Source: an uncultured Lachnospiraceae bacterium (lineage in GTDB: Bacteria > Bacillota > Clostridia > Lachnospirales > Lachnospiraceae). Taken from it: DNA of 64,000 bases. Positions within the stretch are counted from its first letter, which is position 1. The number at the start of each line of letters is the position of its first letter. The stretch lies in assembly GCA_947382355.1 (NCBI GenBank), contig CANCYR010000013.1, forward strand, positions 1 to 64,000. The letters run 5' to 3'. The notes under the pieces are model-generated. The model did not search any database, was not told the DNA's origin, and saw nothing but the letters and a program-made list of their open reading frames with translations. Below are positions 1 through 9,500 of this stretch, one piece after another. A program made the translations under genes and the position numbers.

Positions 1-112
1 GCAATCTCCTTTCATTGTCGTATACTTTTGCCTTTACTTCTCCGTACCCGTCCAGCTTAATTTCTATCGTTTTAAGCCTGTCCAATACTTCCCTTTCAAA
101 TGTTTGTTCCAT
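1..112 (-). CDS. XhlA/hemolysin-like phage lysis protein, 5' part only
   Basis: Partial gene running off the window start. The first codons read M-E-Q-T-F-E-R-E-V-L-D-R-L-K-T-I-E and continue as a charged helix. This resembles the N-terminus of XhlA-type proteins that sit with the holin and endolysin after the tail-fibre genes of PBSX-like phages. A very strong AAGGAGGGGGGAG ribosome binding site lies at about 117-129 and overlaps the stop codon of the preceding fibre gene. The position at the end of the late operon supports a lysis role. The protein is too short here to confirm its family. Confidence 0.55.
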   Translation of the reverse strand, partial: MEQTFEREVLDRLKTIEIKLDGYGEVKAKVYDNERRL

Positions 113-127
113 CCTTCTCCCCCCTCC

Positions 128-1366
128 TTAAATTGGCGCTTCCACTTCTATAAGTCCATCCGTAAAATAGACTTCGTGTATCTGCAATACGCTATATTGA
201 GTTATATTATTATTAAGAGCTTCGATTCGTAACGTACCATCCATTATATTTGTCACTTTAACCTTAGTCCCCACGTGTGTACAATATATCTTGTCATATG
301 TCGTGTCTGTTTCAAACCCCTTTGGTACTTTAACCAGATTCAGAGTTTGTCCACTGTCAAGTTCTTTCTTAAACCTGAAAGAAAAAATGAGATTTACTAT
401 ACCTGCTTTTTTTTCAATCCTGTTAACCCATACCATTTCCACAAAATCATCATATAAATCTGTTTTCTCCAAGGTTCTCACTGTCTTTTTAAAACTTGCT
501 AATTCCTTAATGGCTCCTGTCAGGCTGCCATCCCCAAAACCTAAAGTGGTATGCCCTATTTTCCTTATCAGATTAACAATTTCTCCACGTGAATTATCCA
601 TTATTTCAATATGGACCTGGGTCCCAGACTGTACCCGTATGCTGCTTATTTCCTCTCCCACTATACGTCTAAGCACTTCGCACACATCATAGCAGTACAT
701 GTTACACTTATACATACATATTACTGGTACTTCCACTTCTGTTCCTGACAAATTACTGACCTTCACACGTTTAGTTCCAACGGTCCACTTTAGCGTATAG
801 CTTTCCGCATTTCCATTTGCCTCCAGTTTCGTTGTTATACTACTACCTAACACGTCATTTCCCGTAAAGCACAGACTATCTCCCAATATTTCCTGTAGCT
901 CACCTGTTTCAAGCGTTCCAAAAATGCACCCTTCCACTGATTCCCGTTTCTGGTACTTTTGAATTTCTGAAATCATTTGCTTTTCTTCGATAGTTACGTG
1001 TATATTGGTATTTTTCCTGTGTGATTCAAATTCTTGTCCATTGGCTTTATTGCCAATAGCTTCATTTAAAATTTCCACCACATCTTGATTTTCTTCCATG
1101 GCGTCCGCTATTTCTTTTAGCGTGTCCATGGTTTCCGGTGCACCGTTTATCAGTTCCGCTATTTTTAAATCTGTATATTCAGTGGACTGTGTACAATTTT
1201 TTTCAATAGTTCTTTGCTGTTCCATTATTAGCTTTCGATTATCCAACGTGTTCTGTAGCAACTGTTTAGGTGCTGCATTTACATTATCCGCATGTGCAGG
1301 ATCTGTTGTTTCAACAATTTCAATACTTTCAGAAAACATTGGTTTACTTGTTGTATAATTCTTCAT
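128..1366 (-). CDS. Phage tail fibre protein
   Basis: Predicted receptor-binding or fibre protein of 412 aa, the last structural gene before lysis. Residues about 75-130 carry the A-P-E-T-M-D-T-L-K-E-I-A-D-A-M segment followed by a helix and the 'N-x-x-I-H-V-T-x-E-E-K' motif, which is common in fibre proteins of Firmicutes phages. The C-terminal two thirds are beta-rich and unlike anything I recognise, as expected for a host-recognition tip. The ATG at 1366 follows AAAGGAG by 6 bases; an in-frame TTG one codon earlier is a weaker start. Target specificity cannot be read from the sequence. Confidence 0.75.
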   Translation of the reverse strand: MKNYTTSKPMFSESIEIVETTDPAHADNVNAAPKQLLQNTLDNRKLIMEQQRTIEKNCTQSTEYTDLKIAELINGAPETMDTLKEIADAMEENQDVVEILNEAIGNKANGQEFESHRKNTNIHVTIEEKQMISEIQKYQKRESVEGCIFGTLETGELQEILGDSLCFTGNDVLGSSITTKLEANGNAESYTLKWTVGTKRVKVSNLSGTEVEVPVICMYKCNMYCYDVCEVLRRIVGEEISSIRVQSGTQVHIEIMDNSRGEIVNLIRKIGHTTLGFGDGSLTGAIKELASFKKTVRTLEKTDLYDDFVEMVWVNRIEKKAGIVNLIFSFRFKKELDSGQTLNLVKVPKGFETDTTYDKIYCTHVGTKVKVTNIMDGTLRIEALNNNITQYSVLQIHEVYFTDGLIEVEAPI

Positions 1367-1386
1367 CAATTTCTCCTTTCTAAGAC

Positions 1387-1770
1387 CTAGAAAACATCAT
1401 CTAATGCAAACGTCATTTCCAGATCACTATCCTTGCCTTTTTCCTTAAAAGTTTTAATACAAATAATATCTCCATTCTCATCATAAAGACCAATTTCGCT
1501 GATTTCCTCACCTGCAAGCTCACTTTCTGTCAAAGTGCATTCATACCTGCAAGTCGTATCTGCCGGAAAACTATACCCATCAATTTCTTTCCGGAAGATT
1601 TCACTGGTAAGCCTGCTCTGAAACTCCATAGGAGCTATAACCATGCCGCTTTCATCTACACCGCCATTACCAAATGCCATCCCTACTATTTTCGGCAACG
1701 CAACAGCGCCAGCACTTGCCTTTACTAAATTCTCTCGTCTCTTCTTGGTTATAATCACATTTTGAGCCAC
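1387..1770 (-). CDS. Tail-collar / tail fibre-associated protein
   Basis: A 127-aa late protein between the baseplate wedge gene and the fibre gene. Its 'I-V-G-M-A-F-G-N-G-G' and 'I-S-E-I-G-L-Y-D-E-N-G-D' segments are typical of the N-terminal attachment domain of phage tail-collar fibre proteins (DUF3751-like). It probably connects the fibre to the baseplate. The start is GTG, overlapping the previous stop (TAGTGG), with GGGAGGAG eight bases upstream, so translation is coupled. A chaperone role is a weaker alternative. Confidence 0.65.
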   Translation of the reverse strand: MAQNVIITKKRRENLVKASAGAVALPKIVGMAFGNGGVDESGMVIAPMEFQSRLTSEIFRKEIDGYSFPADTTCRYECTLTESELAGEEISEIGLYDENGDIICIKTFKEKGKDSDLEMTFALDDVF

Positions 1771-2597
1771 TACAATTTCTCCTCCCTTTTCATTGCGTTG
1801 AATAATCTCAAGCCATCCATTTTCACAGAACCATTAAAATGCCATAAATTCCTACGTGTTATTACTTCCCCGTTCCCAATCTTTTCATTTCCTGTGTTTA
1901 CCTGTACTTTTATCTGCATTTTTGTTTCCATATTTCTGCAGGTATCAAGTAAAGCAGAACCATCAAATTTCCATGAACCATTAAAACAACGAATATTCCA
2001 AAATACTACCGACATTTTAATCCGGATATTTCTCAATACCATTCGTTCCAATATTTTGTTGTCAAAATTTATTTCTATCCTGTCATTAACTGTATAGGTA
2101 GTATGTGACTGCTTCAAGCGATTTAAAATCTCAAATACCAGCTTGGAATCCAATGTTTCTTCGCCAATAAAATAAACTTTAAAAACATTAGGATGAGGTG
2201 CCACAAACCCATACTCTCCTGGGTCAGCCACGTCTGCAATATGTACTTTAAATCCGGTTACATCTTCCAGATACTTTTCCATGTGGTACGGTGTCATTGG
2301 TACCCTGTAATCCCTTTTCTGATATATCAGCCTTCTCCGTTCCTCATATGAGAGATTTAAACGCACCGGCAGGCCCCACTTAATCTCATGGTATTTCAAA
2401 CCCCATGTAGCAGTTTCCGGAAAAAATTGTTCTGGTAAATTCTCAAAAATATTCCGTACCCTGTCGTATTCAAGCCCAATAGCCTGGTACATCCACTTCC
2501 CAACGTAAGAATTGTCATAAAAACCATCCGATACATAATTCAACATCCTATTAGCACTTAAGCTGGTTGGAAAATTCTCCAAATCAAGTTTTTCCAT
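1770..2597 (-). CDS. Baseplate wedge protein, XkdU/YmfQ (DUF2313)-like
   Basis: A 275-aa protein directly after the baseplate J gene, the place of XkdU in PBSX and gpI in P2-like tails. It probably joins the wedge to the fibres. The first ~190 residues carry the family pattern, including 'R-R-x-L-I-Y-Q-K-R' and a 'P-M-T-P-Y-H-M-E-K-Y-L' segment. The last ~65 residues are an add-on holding two copies of a short unit around F-N-G-S-x-x-x-D-G (near residues 205-213 and 253-261), joined by a charged linker. The start ATG follows a GGGGGG run. Length is slightly above the family norm because of the repeat tail. Confidence 0.7.
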   Translation of the reverse strand: MEKLDLENFPTSLSANRMLNYVSDGFYDNSYVGKWMYQAIGLEYDRVRNIFENLPEQFFPETATWGLKYHEIKWGLPVRLNLSYEERRRLIYQKRDYRVPMTPYHMEKYLEDVTGFKVHIADVADPGEYGFVAPHPNVFKVYFIGEETLDSKLVFEILNRLKQSHTTYTVNDRIEINFDNKILERMVLRNIRIKMSVVFWNIRCFNGSWKFDGSALLDTCRNMETKMQIKVQVNTGNEKIGNGEVITRRNLWHFNGSVKMDGLRLFNAMKREEKL

Positions 2598-2609
2598 ATA
2601 ACGCCCCCC

Positions 2610-3731
2610 CTAACTAAAATCAAGAGTACCGGTTTCCGGGTACTCTTCAATATCCAACTTAATATTTTCTGTTACTCCATTCATTAAGAATTCATCAAAA
2701 TCCATTATCCCAGCAATTTCCGAAATAATTGGTCTTACGTCATTATATCTTAATATGCTCTGCTGCTTTGCTGATGAATAAACAGTTTTAACAGCGCTGG
2801 AAAACTCAGCCTTAATCTGTTCCATATTCGTTGTTTCATCATACAAAAGTCCAGTTATTGTAAAATTCACCTTCATAGTCGTAGCCGGTACACAAATCAG
2901 TTTAGCGCAAGCTGTTGGCAACAGTCTTTTGCTTCTATCGTTCGGGGAAACGATATAGTTGTATATATTTTGTACTAATTCTTCATTTGCAGGTTGCCCA
3001 TTTGCATCCACTAACACCATTCTGACCGTTCCCGGTCCTTCTGCTGCCGGGATTACAATACAATCACCAGCTCCTGCCTCTTTAGCCCATCGGATATAAT
3101 TGCTATCATTTCCCAAAAATGTCAATCTATTTTCGTATTCGGCAGCAATTCTATCATAAAAATCATTATCACTTTCTTTTTCAGTGCCACCTCTTATTGG
3201 TTCCGGGTTACTTATTTCTGAGATGTTCTTATCTGGTTTCGCCATAAGCACTACTGTATTTTCCATTACATTGGAACCTGTACCACTTTCCACTGCTGAT
3301 ACAGGAATCAGAACCGTTCCAGTTTCTTCAATTTCTGCCATTTGTAATGTCTGAAATTCTATGGATGGTCCGGTTTCCGTCGCTGGCGTGCAGAAAATTG
3401 TGCCAGCCGTTATTATAGCTCCGGCTTTTCCAGTTACCTTTACTTTTCCAGAAGCATTTTGAGGTAGCTTCCTTTCCAAGTGCACCTGCTGTCCGTGAAG
3501 CCCAAGCCATTCATCCCATGCGTACTGTGGAAAAGCTATCATCAATGCCCTTACCAGATGATAATTTATAAGTTCGTCCTTTTCTAATGCTGCCGGCATA
3601 GTAAAGTCATATGGAAAACCGCCCGGCATATCGTCAATATCATCCGGCAGGCTATTCATCATTCGCTGGTGTATTTCTTCTGCTGTATTATTTTCTATAA
3701 AATCTGGATTCAAAAATTCCGGTTGTGCCAT
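2610..3731 (-). CDS. xkdT: Baseplate J-like protein (XkdT/gp47-like)
   Basis: A 373-aa baseplate wedge component. The middle holds the typical baseplate-J sequence: 'A-S-G-K-V-K-V-T-G-K-A-G-A-I-I-T-A-G-T', the G-T-G-S-N-V stretch and 'R-G-G-T-E-K-E-S-D-N-D-F-Y-D-R-I'. The protein forms part of the ring that triggers sheath contraction. It starts with ATG eight bases after AGGAGGT and sits between the DUF2634 and wedge genes, as in PBSX. Length is normal for the family. Confidence 0.88.
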   Translation of the reverse strand: MAQPEFLNPDFIENNTAEEIHQRMMNSLPDDIDDMPGGFPYDFTMPAALEKDELINYHLVRALMIAFPQYAWDEWLGLHGQQVHLERKLPQNASGKVKVTGKAGAIITAGTIFCTPATETGPSIEFQTLQMAEIEETGTVLIPVSAVESGTGSNVMENTVVLMAKPDKNISEISNPEPIRGGTEKESDNDFYDRIAAEYENRLTFLGNDSNYIRWAKEAGAGDCIVIPAAEGPGTVRMVLVDANGQPANEELVQNIYNYIVSPNDRSKRLLPTACAKLICVPATTMKVNFTITGLLYDETTNMEQIKAEFSSAVKTVYSSAKQQSILRYNDVRPIISEIAGIMDFDEFLMNGVTENIKLDIEEYPETGTLDFS

Positions 3732-3741
3732 TTCTTACCTC

Positions 3742-4173
3742 CTATATACTGACTTTAAAAGCTTTGTCCTGCTCCACACCTTTTACAGTAAATGTACAGT
3801 GCATGACATCTCCATTCCAGGAAAACTCAAAATCACCAACCCATTCTGTTCGCGGATTTACTTCTATGGCTTCTGTGATTGTCCTTTCAACCTGCGATTC
3901 GATAATGTCTGCTTCATCGTCGTCCGTTGCATCTTCCATCTCTGCTCCAATTTCATCCGGATATGCAAGACAGGCATAACGTTCTGTCATGGCTATTTTG
4001 TAACACCAAACCATGTACCCTTCCTCTCCAGAACATTCCTGTACCTTATTCGCCCCGTCTCTTACAAAATCTCCCTTTTCTATGTCCCATTTCATTGTTC
4101 GCTTATATTTTGTATCATACTCTGTACTCTCCTCAAGAAATTCCGGAACATCAACTGTTACTATGTCTTCCAC
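3742..4173 (-). CDS. xkdS: Baseplate protein, XkdS/DUF2634-like
   Basis: A 143-aa protein of the gp25/XkdS kind that anchors the sheath to the baseplate. The family signature is seen at the N-terminus (Y-K-R-T-M-K-W-D, G-D-F-V) and in the C-terminal half, where an acidic stretch precedes 'V-E-R-T-I-T-E-A-I-E-V-N-P'. It starts at GTG after GGAAGGAG. Its neighbours are DUF2577 and baseplate J, matching xkdR-xkdS-xkdT order. Confidence 0.82.
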   Translation of the reverse strand: MEDIVTVDVPEFLEESTEYDTKYKRTMKWDIEKGDFVRDGANKVQECSGEEGYMVWCYKIAMTERYACLAYPDEIGAEMEDATDDDEADIIESQVERTITEAIEVNPRTEWVGDFEFSWNGDVMHCTFTVKGVEQDKAFKVSI

Positions 4174-4186
4174 AATATTCTCCTTC

Positions 4187-4534
4187 CTACGAACTAGTTA
4201 TAATATCAATAACAACAGCCTCATTCTGTACCCAGGCCACTAATACCCTGTCGCCGGGTAAAAGTCCTCTCATTTTCTCCGGTATAACCACACTATGCTG
4301 TGGCGGCCTTTCTGCTGTGGTGGTTAGCTGTGTCCCTGTGTTCCCAAGGGTCAGTTGCCTGCAAACAGAATAATCACCTTTCGGAATAGGCACAGGAAAC
4401 GTATTTGTCACAAGACTTCCATTTACCTGTATCTCTCCAAAATCCAAAACCAGTGGGCTGGCATTTTCTTTTTTTATTCTACTGCTGATAACATTAGCCA
4501 ACTTATTTGTTCCTGCGTTCTCTTCAAACGACAT
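4187..4534 (-). CDS. xkdR: Baseplate spike-associated protein, XkdR/DUF2577-like
   Basis: A 115-aa protein. The family marks are 'L-V-L-D-F-G-E-I-Q', 'G-D-Y-S-V-C-R-Q-L' and a C-terminal 'L-L-P-G-D-R-V-L-V-A-W-V-Q-N-E-A' barrel strand. In PBSX-like phages it lies between XkdQ and XkdS and is thought to serve in the central hub or puncturing device. ATG follows AGGAGG. Function is inferred mainly from gene order and family resemblance. Confidence 0.75.
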   Translation of the reverse strand: MSFEENAGTNKLANVISSRIKKENASPLVLDFGEIQVNGSLVTNTFPVPIPKGDYSVCRQLTLGNTGTQLTTTAERPPQHSVVIPEKMRGLLPGDRVLVAWVQNEAVVIDIITSS

Positions 4535-4545
4535 TCTCCTGCCTC

Positions 4546-5781
4546 CTACTTAAATGTTCCGTCGTCTACCCATCCATATACATCACTACTGCTATCTGCA
4601 TGGACAAGATGCCACGGATGTGCTGTTCCAGAACTATTTTTCTTCGTTATCTTTGCCTTTCCAGCCCTTGACGAATATCCCTTAGAGGAATAAGACGAGA
4701 AATAGCATTTACCGCCCTTAAAATTTACAATATCCCCAACATTATAGTTTCTTTCTTTTTCATCCGATTTTTTCTTTTCGGCTGTGCCTGCATATTCTAC
4801 TTCCATCGTCATGCCGAACGTTTCGCAATCATGCCGAATACTTTTTACAAAATAATACGCATCTTTTACTCCTGCGGTTATGTATACCAAATCCCCTTTT
4901 CTGATGTACGGAACATCAGGAGATTGCAAAGTGATTTCCCGCTTTATTACTCCGTCCTCATTCAATATTTCTTGTGCAGCCGACTTTGCATCTTCCAGAG
5001 TTTCATCTGAGCCTCTATTGTATATCCTCTGCCTTACACCGTATTTTGTTAAACCGTCAAGGGTGGCCTCTATACTTGATTTTCCGTCATTATCTGCCTT
5101 ACCAATTACCTTTACCCTGGTAACAAGCTCTGCAGTGTCTATTTTTGTGCTTACCGACTTTGTAACGCTGGACCTGAATACATAGATTGTTTTATTGTTG
5201 CCTCTTTCCACAACATCTGCATACCCCTTATCGGTTCGCACAATATACCGCCCAGCACCTTTTTTATGAGCATCGTCCAATACTTCTAAAATAATATCAG
5301 AAACATAGGAATTGTTATATTTCAACTTCCCATGAGCCACATCAGGACCGCTATATTTCTTTGTCGGTATGCTCCATTCATTAAATATTCCATTTATAAT
5401 AGACTTTGTTCCTGTTCCTGCAGCATAATACTTGTTATCTTGACTTTTCTGCAAATAATAAAGGATATCGTAGCATGTGCATTTTAAATTGTTGCCACTA
5501 TTCTGTATCTGAGGATTCCAACTAGTAACATATCCTCTTGCCACTTCCCTGTCCTTTTTTCCAACCGCAGCAAATATCCCAACAAGGCAACCGGGCTTTA
5601 TCAGGGACGACAGCCTGCCCTTAGTTGTCTCATCATTTCTAACCGTAAACGAAATTCTTGTTGCTATTTCATTCTCATTTTCTTCCCACCCCAGATTAGT
5701 GACAAAATTGCTTATATCGTACTTCTTGCTTTTTTCCGTGATAACCACAAGGCGGTATGAGATTTTTGCTAAATCAAGCAT
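4546..5781 (-). CDS. xkdQ: Baseplate hub protein XkdQ (gpD/gp27-like)
   Basis: About 411 aa, similar to XkdQ/YqbQ, the late-control gpD-like hub at the tip of the tail tube. The central part has 'K-G-D-L-V-Y-I-T-A-G-V-K-D-A-Y-Y-F-V-K-S-I-R-H' and upstream hub beta-strands. After about residue 345 a charged linker leads to a ~60-residue end rich in K, S and aromatics that resembles an SH3-like appendage. I place the start at ATG 5781, because the GGGGGGGG tract at 5788-5795 fits it; a longer frame to 5808 would overlap the preceding gene and lacks a ribosome site. Confidence 0.82.
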   Translation of the reverse strand: MLDLAKISYRLVVITEKSKKYDISNFVTNLGWEENENEIATRISFTVRNDETTKGRLSSLIKPGCLVGIFAAVGKKDREVARGYVTSWNPQIQNSGNNLKCTCYDILYYLQKSQDNKYYAAGTGTKSIINGIFNEWSIPTKKYSGPDVAHGKLKYNNSYVSDIILEVLDDAHKKGAGRYIVRTDKGYADVVERGNNKTIYVFRSSVTKSVSTKIDTAELVTRVKVIGKADNDGKSSIEATLDGLTKYGVRQRIYNRGSDETLEDAKSAAQEILNEDGVIKREITLQSPDVPYIRKGDLVYITAGVKDAYYFVKSIRHDCETFGMTMEVEYAGTAEKKKSDEKERNYNVGDIVNFKGGKCYFSSYSSKGYSSRAGKAKITKKNSSGTAHPWHLVHADSSSDVYGWVDDGTFK

Positions 5782-5794
5782 TGCATTCCCCCCC

Positions 5795-6499
5795 CTAAAG
5801 CAATACAATTATTTCGCCTGGATATATCCAGTGTCCATGGTCGGAACTTGTCTTTCCATGCCTCTTTGCCGCTGCCTCTATTGCACTAGCATTAGCATTA
5901 TACAGTTTTGTCCAGTTCGTCCCTCCTTTACAGTGATTTGCGGCAATCATCCAGAGGGTATCACCGCTTTTTATTTCATATTTTTTTTGGGAAGAAACTA
6001 TATAATTATCCTGAGAATTATTATCCCTTTCTTTTAGGACATAGACATAGGCTGCGGTTTTCAATTCCTTTGTTGTATGTATCTTGAGCTTTCTGTACTG
6101 TGTTAGCGTAATTGTGTATTTCACATTTCCATATGCGCCGTATTCTTCCACATGCAATTCCGAAATGGTAACATCCATGTTTATCCATGTCCCGCTTATT
6201 ACAAGATTAAGTACAACTCCGTGATTCATCCACTTTTTTAACTGCTGTACACTTTTTTTTGGAGACTTCCATTTTTCACTTTTTATAATTGGTTCATTCT
6301 TTTTTGATTTGCCAAAAAATTCCCCGCTCCATTTTATTTCTTTTGCACCAGTACCTTGGGGAACTTTAACGTTCCCCTTTGATATAACATCGAAGGACTG
6401 CATGGATGCGTCCATGTTTCCCTGTATGCTTTCCGGCAGACTGGCAAAATAGAAAGCTGCACCATCCTTTTTTTTCTTTGGTTTAAGTTTAATATTCAT
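5795..6499 (-). CDS. xkdP: Tail protein XkdP-like with C-terminal LysM domain
   Basis: A 234-aa protein between tape measure and hub. The N-terminal two thirds match XkdP-like tail proteins. The last ~55 residues form a LysM domain, with 'Y-E-I-K-S-G-D-T-L-W-M-I-A' at about 174-186 and 'W-I-Y-P-G-E-I-I-V-L' at the end. LysM binds peptidoglycan sugars, so the tail tip probably docks on the cell wall. ATG follows GGAGG inside the end of the tape-measure gene, with a gap of 3 bases. A 31-residue insert in the LysM region (the H-G-K-T-S-S-D-H-G stretch) is a mild oddity. Confidence 0.82.
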   Translation of the reverse strand: MNIKLKPKKKKDGAAFYFASLPESIQGNMDASMQSFDVISKGNVKVPQGTGAKEIKWSGEFFGKSKKNEPIIKSEKWKSPKKSVQQLKKWMNHGVVLNLVISGTWINMDVTISELHVEEYGAYGNVKYTITLTQYRKLKIHTTKELKTAAYVYVLKERDNNSQDNYIVSSQKKYEIKSGDTLWMIAANHCKGGTNWTKLYNANASAIEAAAKRHGKTSSDHGHWIYPGEIIVLL

Positions 6500-6502
6500 C
6501 TA

Positions 6503-9500
6503 TTACGCCTCCTTCAATGGCATATTTGAAAATACCTCTTCCAGTTTTCCAGCAATTTCCCCGCCCAGTTCATCAGCTATTTCATTTATATGGCGTCTGA
6601 TTACCTGCATTATGCCCTCTTCGTTCTGCCCTTCTCCGCCATTTATGATAAACTCCGGTGTCAAATTTACGTTTACCTGCACAGAGGAAGAACCAACACT
6701 CCCTTCCCTCGTTGGTGACAAAGCCTCATATGTTGATACATCTCCACCATATTTATCTTCTGTGGTTTCGTTATAGGCTAAAGGAACGTTTCTATCCGTA
6801 TCTTTGGATAAATTATAGTTTGCGGCAGTATTGCTCAATTTTGAGCCTCCCACATAACCGCCTGCCGCATGAGCAGACACACCTAATGCGACTCCCGCCT
6901 GCTGATACAAATCCAGCGCCCTTGCCCTGCGACTCGGATTCGTCGGGATAACAAACTCTCCGTAGCCTTCCTCTGCCAGCCATGACAGCTCCGGACTTCC
7001 TACATAACCACCGGCAGCATGACCGCTTGCCGTGGTATTGTATGTTTTCAGCAGTGTCGGACCTGTAATATTGTATTTAGGTGTCACATTGACCGTTGGA
7101 CTGATTGTAAACGGACTTGCTGTTGCCGTATTTAATGCTGTCTGCAAATCTGTCCTGAGAAGTGATGAACCTGCCAGAAGGCTTGTTGACGCACCATTGT
7201 TCAGCGCATCACCATATGCTGTCCCTGCTTCCTGCCATTCAGTTATCAACTGCCCATGGTATTCGCTGGAAACCGGACCATATTCCTGCATAACATTGCT
7301 GAAATCAAATCCGCTTGTGGCTTCTGTCATATACTGTTCCATAAATTTTGCAAGTGTTTCATTATTCTCACTTCTCTCAAGAGCATTATGCAAAGCCTCT
7401 GAATAAGATTGTTTGATACTCTCAAAATATTCTCCATAATACTCTGCCATCGGCTTTGCCGCATCCTCAGCGGACAAGCCAATAACAGGCCCTTCAACCG
7501 GTCCGGTAACGGACTCCATAAGTGCGCTCCATTCATTATTCGTCATAGAATCCCAATCTATCGCTGCTTTTATCTCTTCTGCTGACGGTATCTGGCTTTT
7601 AAAATTTTGAATTATTGTTTCTTTCGTTCCTTCTGGTACCGCAAATGCTGTCTGGATTAATTCTGCCGCAATCATAGTCTGTTCAGTTGGATCAAGATTT
7701 AATTTATTGAGCCCCATCCATTTAGCAACATCCTCTGTGCTCCATGTGGACACATCCGGATGTGCCAATATCGCATTATTCAATGCCTGACTCAGTTTTT
7801 CCGTTGTGCTTCCTTCAATTTCCGGCATGATATTCGTCAGCTGTGATTCCCAGGCCGTAGCAATGCTGTCCAGATTAAATGTGCTTACTCTTGCGTTAAG
7901 TTCATTTATCTGCGTATAATACCCCTTTGTTGCCTCCGCAACCGCTTCATCATATTCAGACTGTGTAATTGCTCCATCCGCAAGTTGCAGGTTCAGATTG
8001 GTAAGTGTCAGTGTCAAAGCACCCTCATACTGCTCAGATGCAGCCGCCACATTCGTCTGCAATTCTTCCTGCAGGGCATTAAAGCTATCCATATCCAAAG
8101 CAGCTCCGTTATACTTAATCTTCAAAGCCTGCATTTCCGCATCTGTCTTTGCCTCCGTCAGCTTATTCGTAATTGCTGAAATCTGCTCCTGCAGACTTTC
8201 TAGCTCTGCCGCCTCGTCCAGCGTAATAATACTGTCCTCCAGGGCAATATTCATAGAATCTGTTAACTCTGCGCCCAAATTCTCAATCTTGCTTTTCAGC
8301 CCGACATAATAACTATCCAGACCAGTAGTGTTTGTCTTCTCTCCTGTCAGAAGTTTCAGCGCAACCGTGGCCTGATAATGGTTATCATCAATAAATGACT
8401 GGCTTGTGCTGAGAAAATTTTCAATGGCACTCTTATAACCATCCTTATCTGTTTCCGATAATTCCATACCCAGACCGACTTTCCAGTTTTCTTTTTTCAA
8501 GCCGGTTACTGCGGATTGCAGATTGTTTAATGCCGTCTCAGTATCAGCTGCAGCACTTGAAAACTCATTCAATTCTTTTGCCATGCCAGCAAAAGTAATT
8601 TCGCTAGCAACTTTTTTTACTTCAGTCAACGACAAAGATATATCTCCAAAAGCTTTCTTGGCAACATTTGCACATTCTTCCTGGAACATCAAAGCAAACT
8701 GTGATGCAGAAACTTCGGAGTCATTCATAGCCTGTGTCAGTGCCTTATTCTTAAATGTAACATCCTCAATTGACAACCCTGTAGCTTCAAAAACCTTTTG
8801 TGCCTTTTCAGCTTCTTTTTGCATCTGCTCTACATTTTCCTGATATTCTTCTTTAACCTTGTTTCCCTTGATCCATCCGGCAATACCTCCAACACCGGCA
8901 CCGACTAAAGCGCCAACTGCTGTACCTATGCCGGGTATGATTGAGCCTATCGCTGCACCAGCTGCCGCCCCTGCTGCTACACCACCAGCTTTCCATGCTG
9001 CAGATTCTCCATAGGCTTTTGACTCTTCCTTGTTGTCAGATTTGATTGCTTTGTATGCGTCCAACGCACCGCTTACCATCGTTGCGCCTGCGGCAATTGC
9101 CCCGCCACCAGCCGCCATTCCTGTCGCACTCAGAGCAGCGGCACTCATAGATGCACCGCCTGCCAAGTTTCCGGCTCCCAGATTGATTGCCAACAAGCCG
9201 GATTTTCCTAACAATCCGGTACTGGCTGCCGCTGAACCCAAGAATGACCCCATGAGGGAAGTACCTGTTGCCGCATTTGTACCGAACAATCCTTTTCCAA
9301 TGTTTACAGCTCCCTTTCCCATACCGACAAATGGCATGGCAATCTTACTGAGCAATACGGCTGATAATACAGAGGACAAATCTGCCGATTCTCCACCCGG
9401 AAGTAATTTCCCGGCACTTGACAGCAGATTCTTAAATCCTTGCCATAATTTTTCTGATACTGCCTCAAAATCAAATCCCTCTGAAAAGCCTTTTGCAAAG

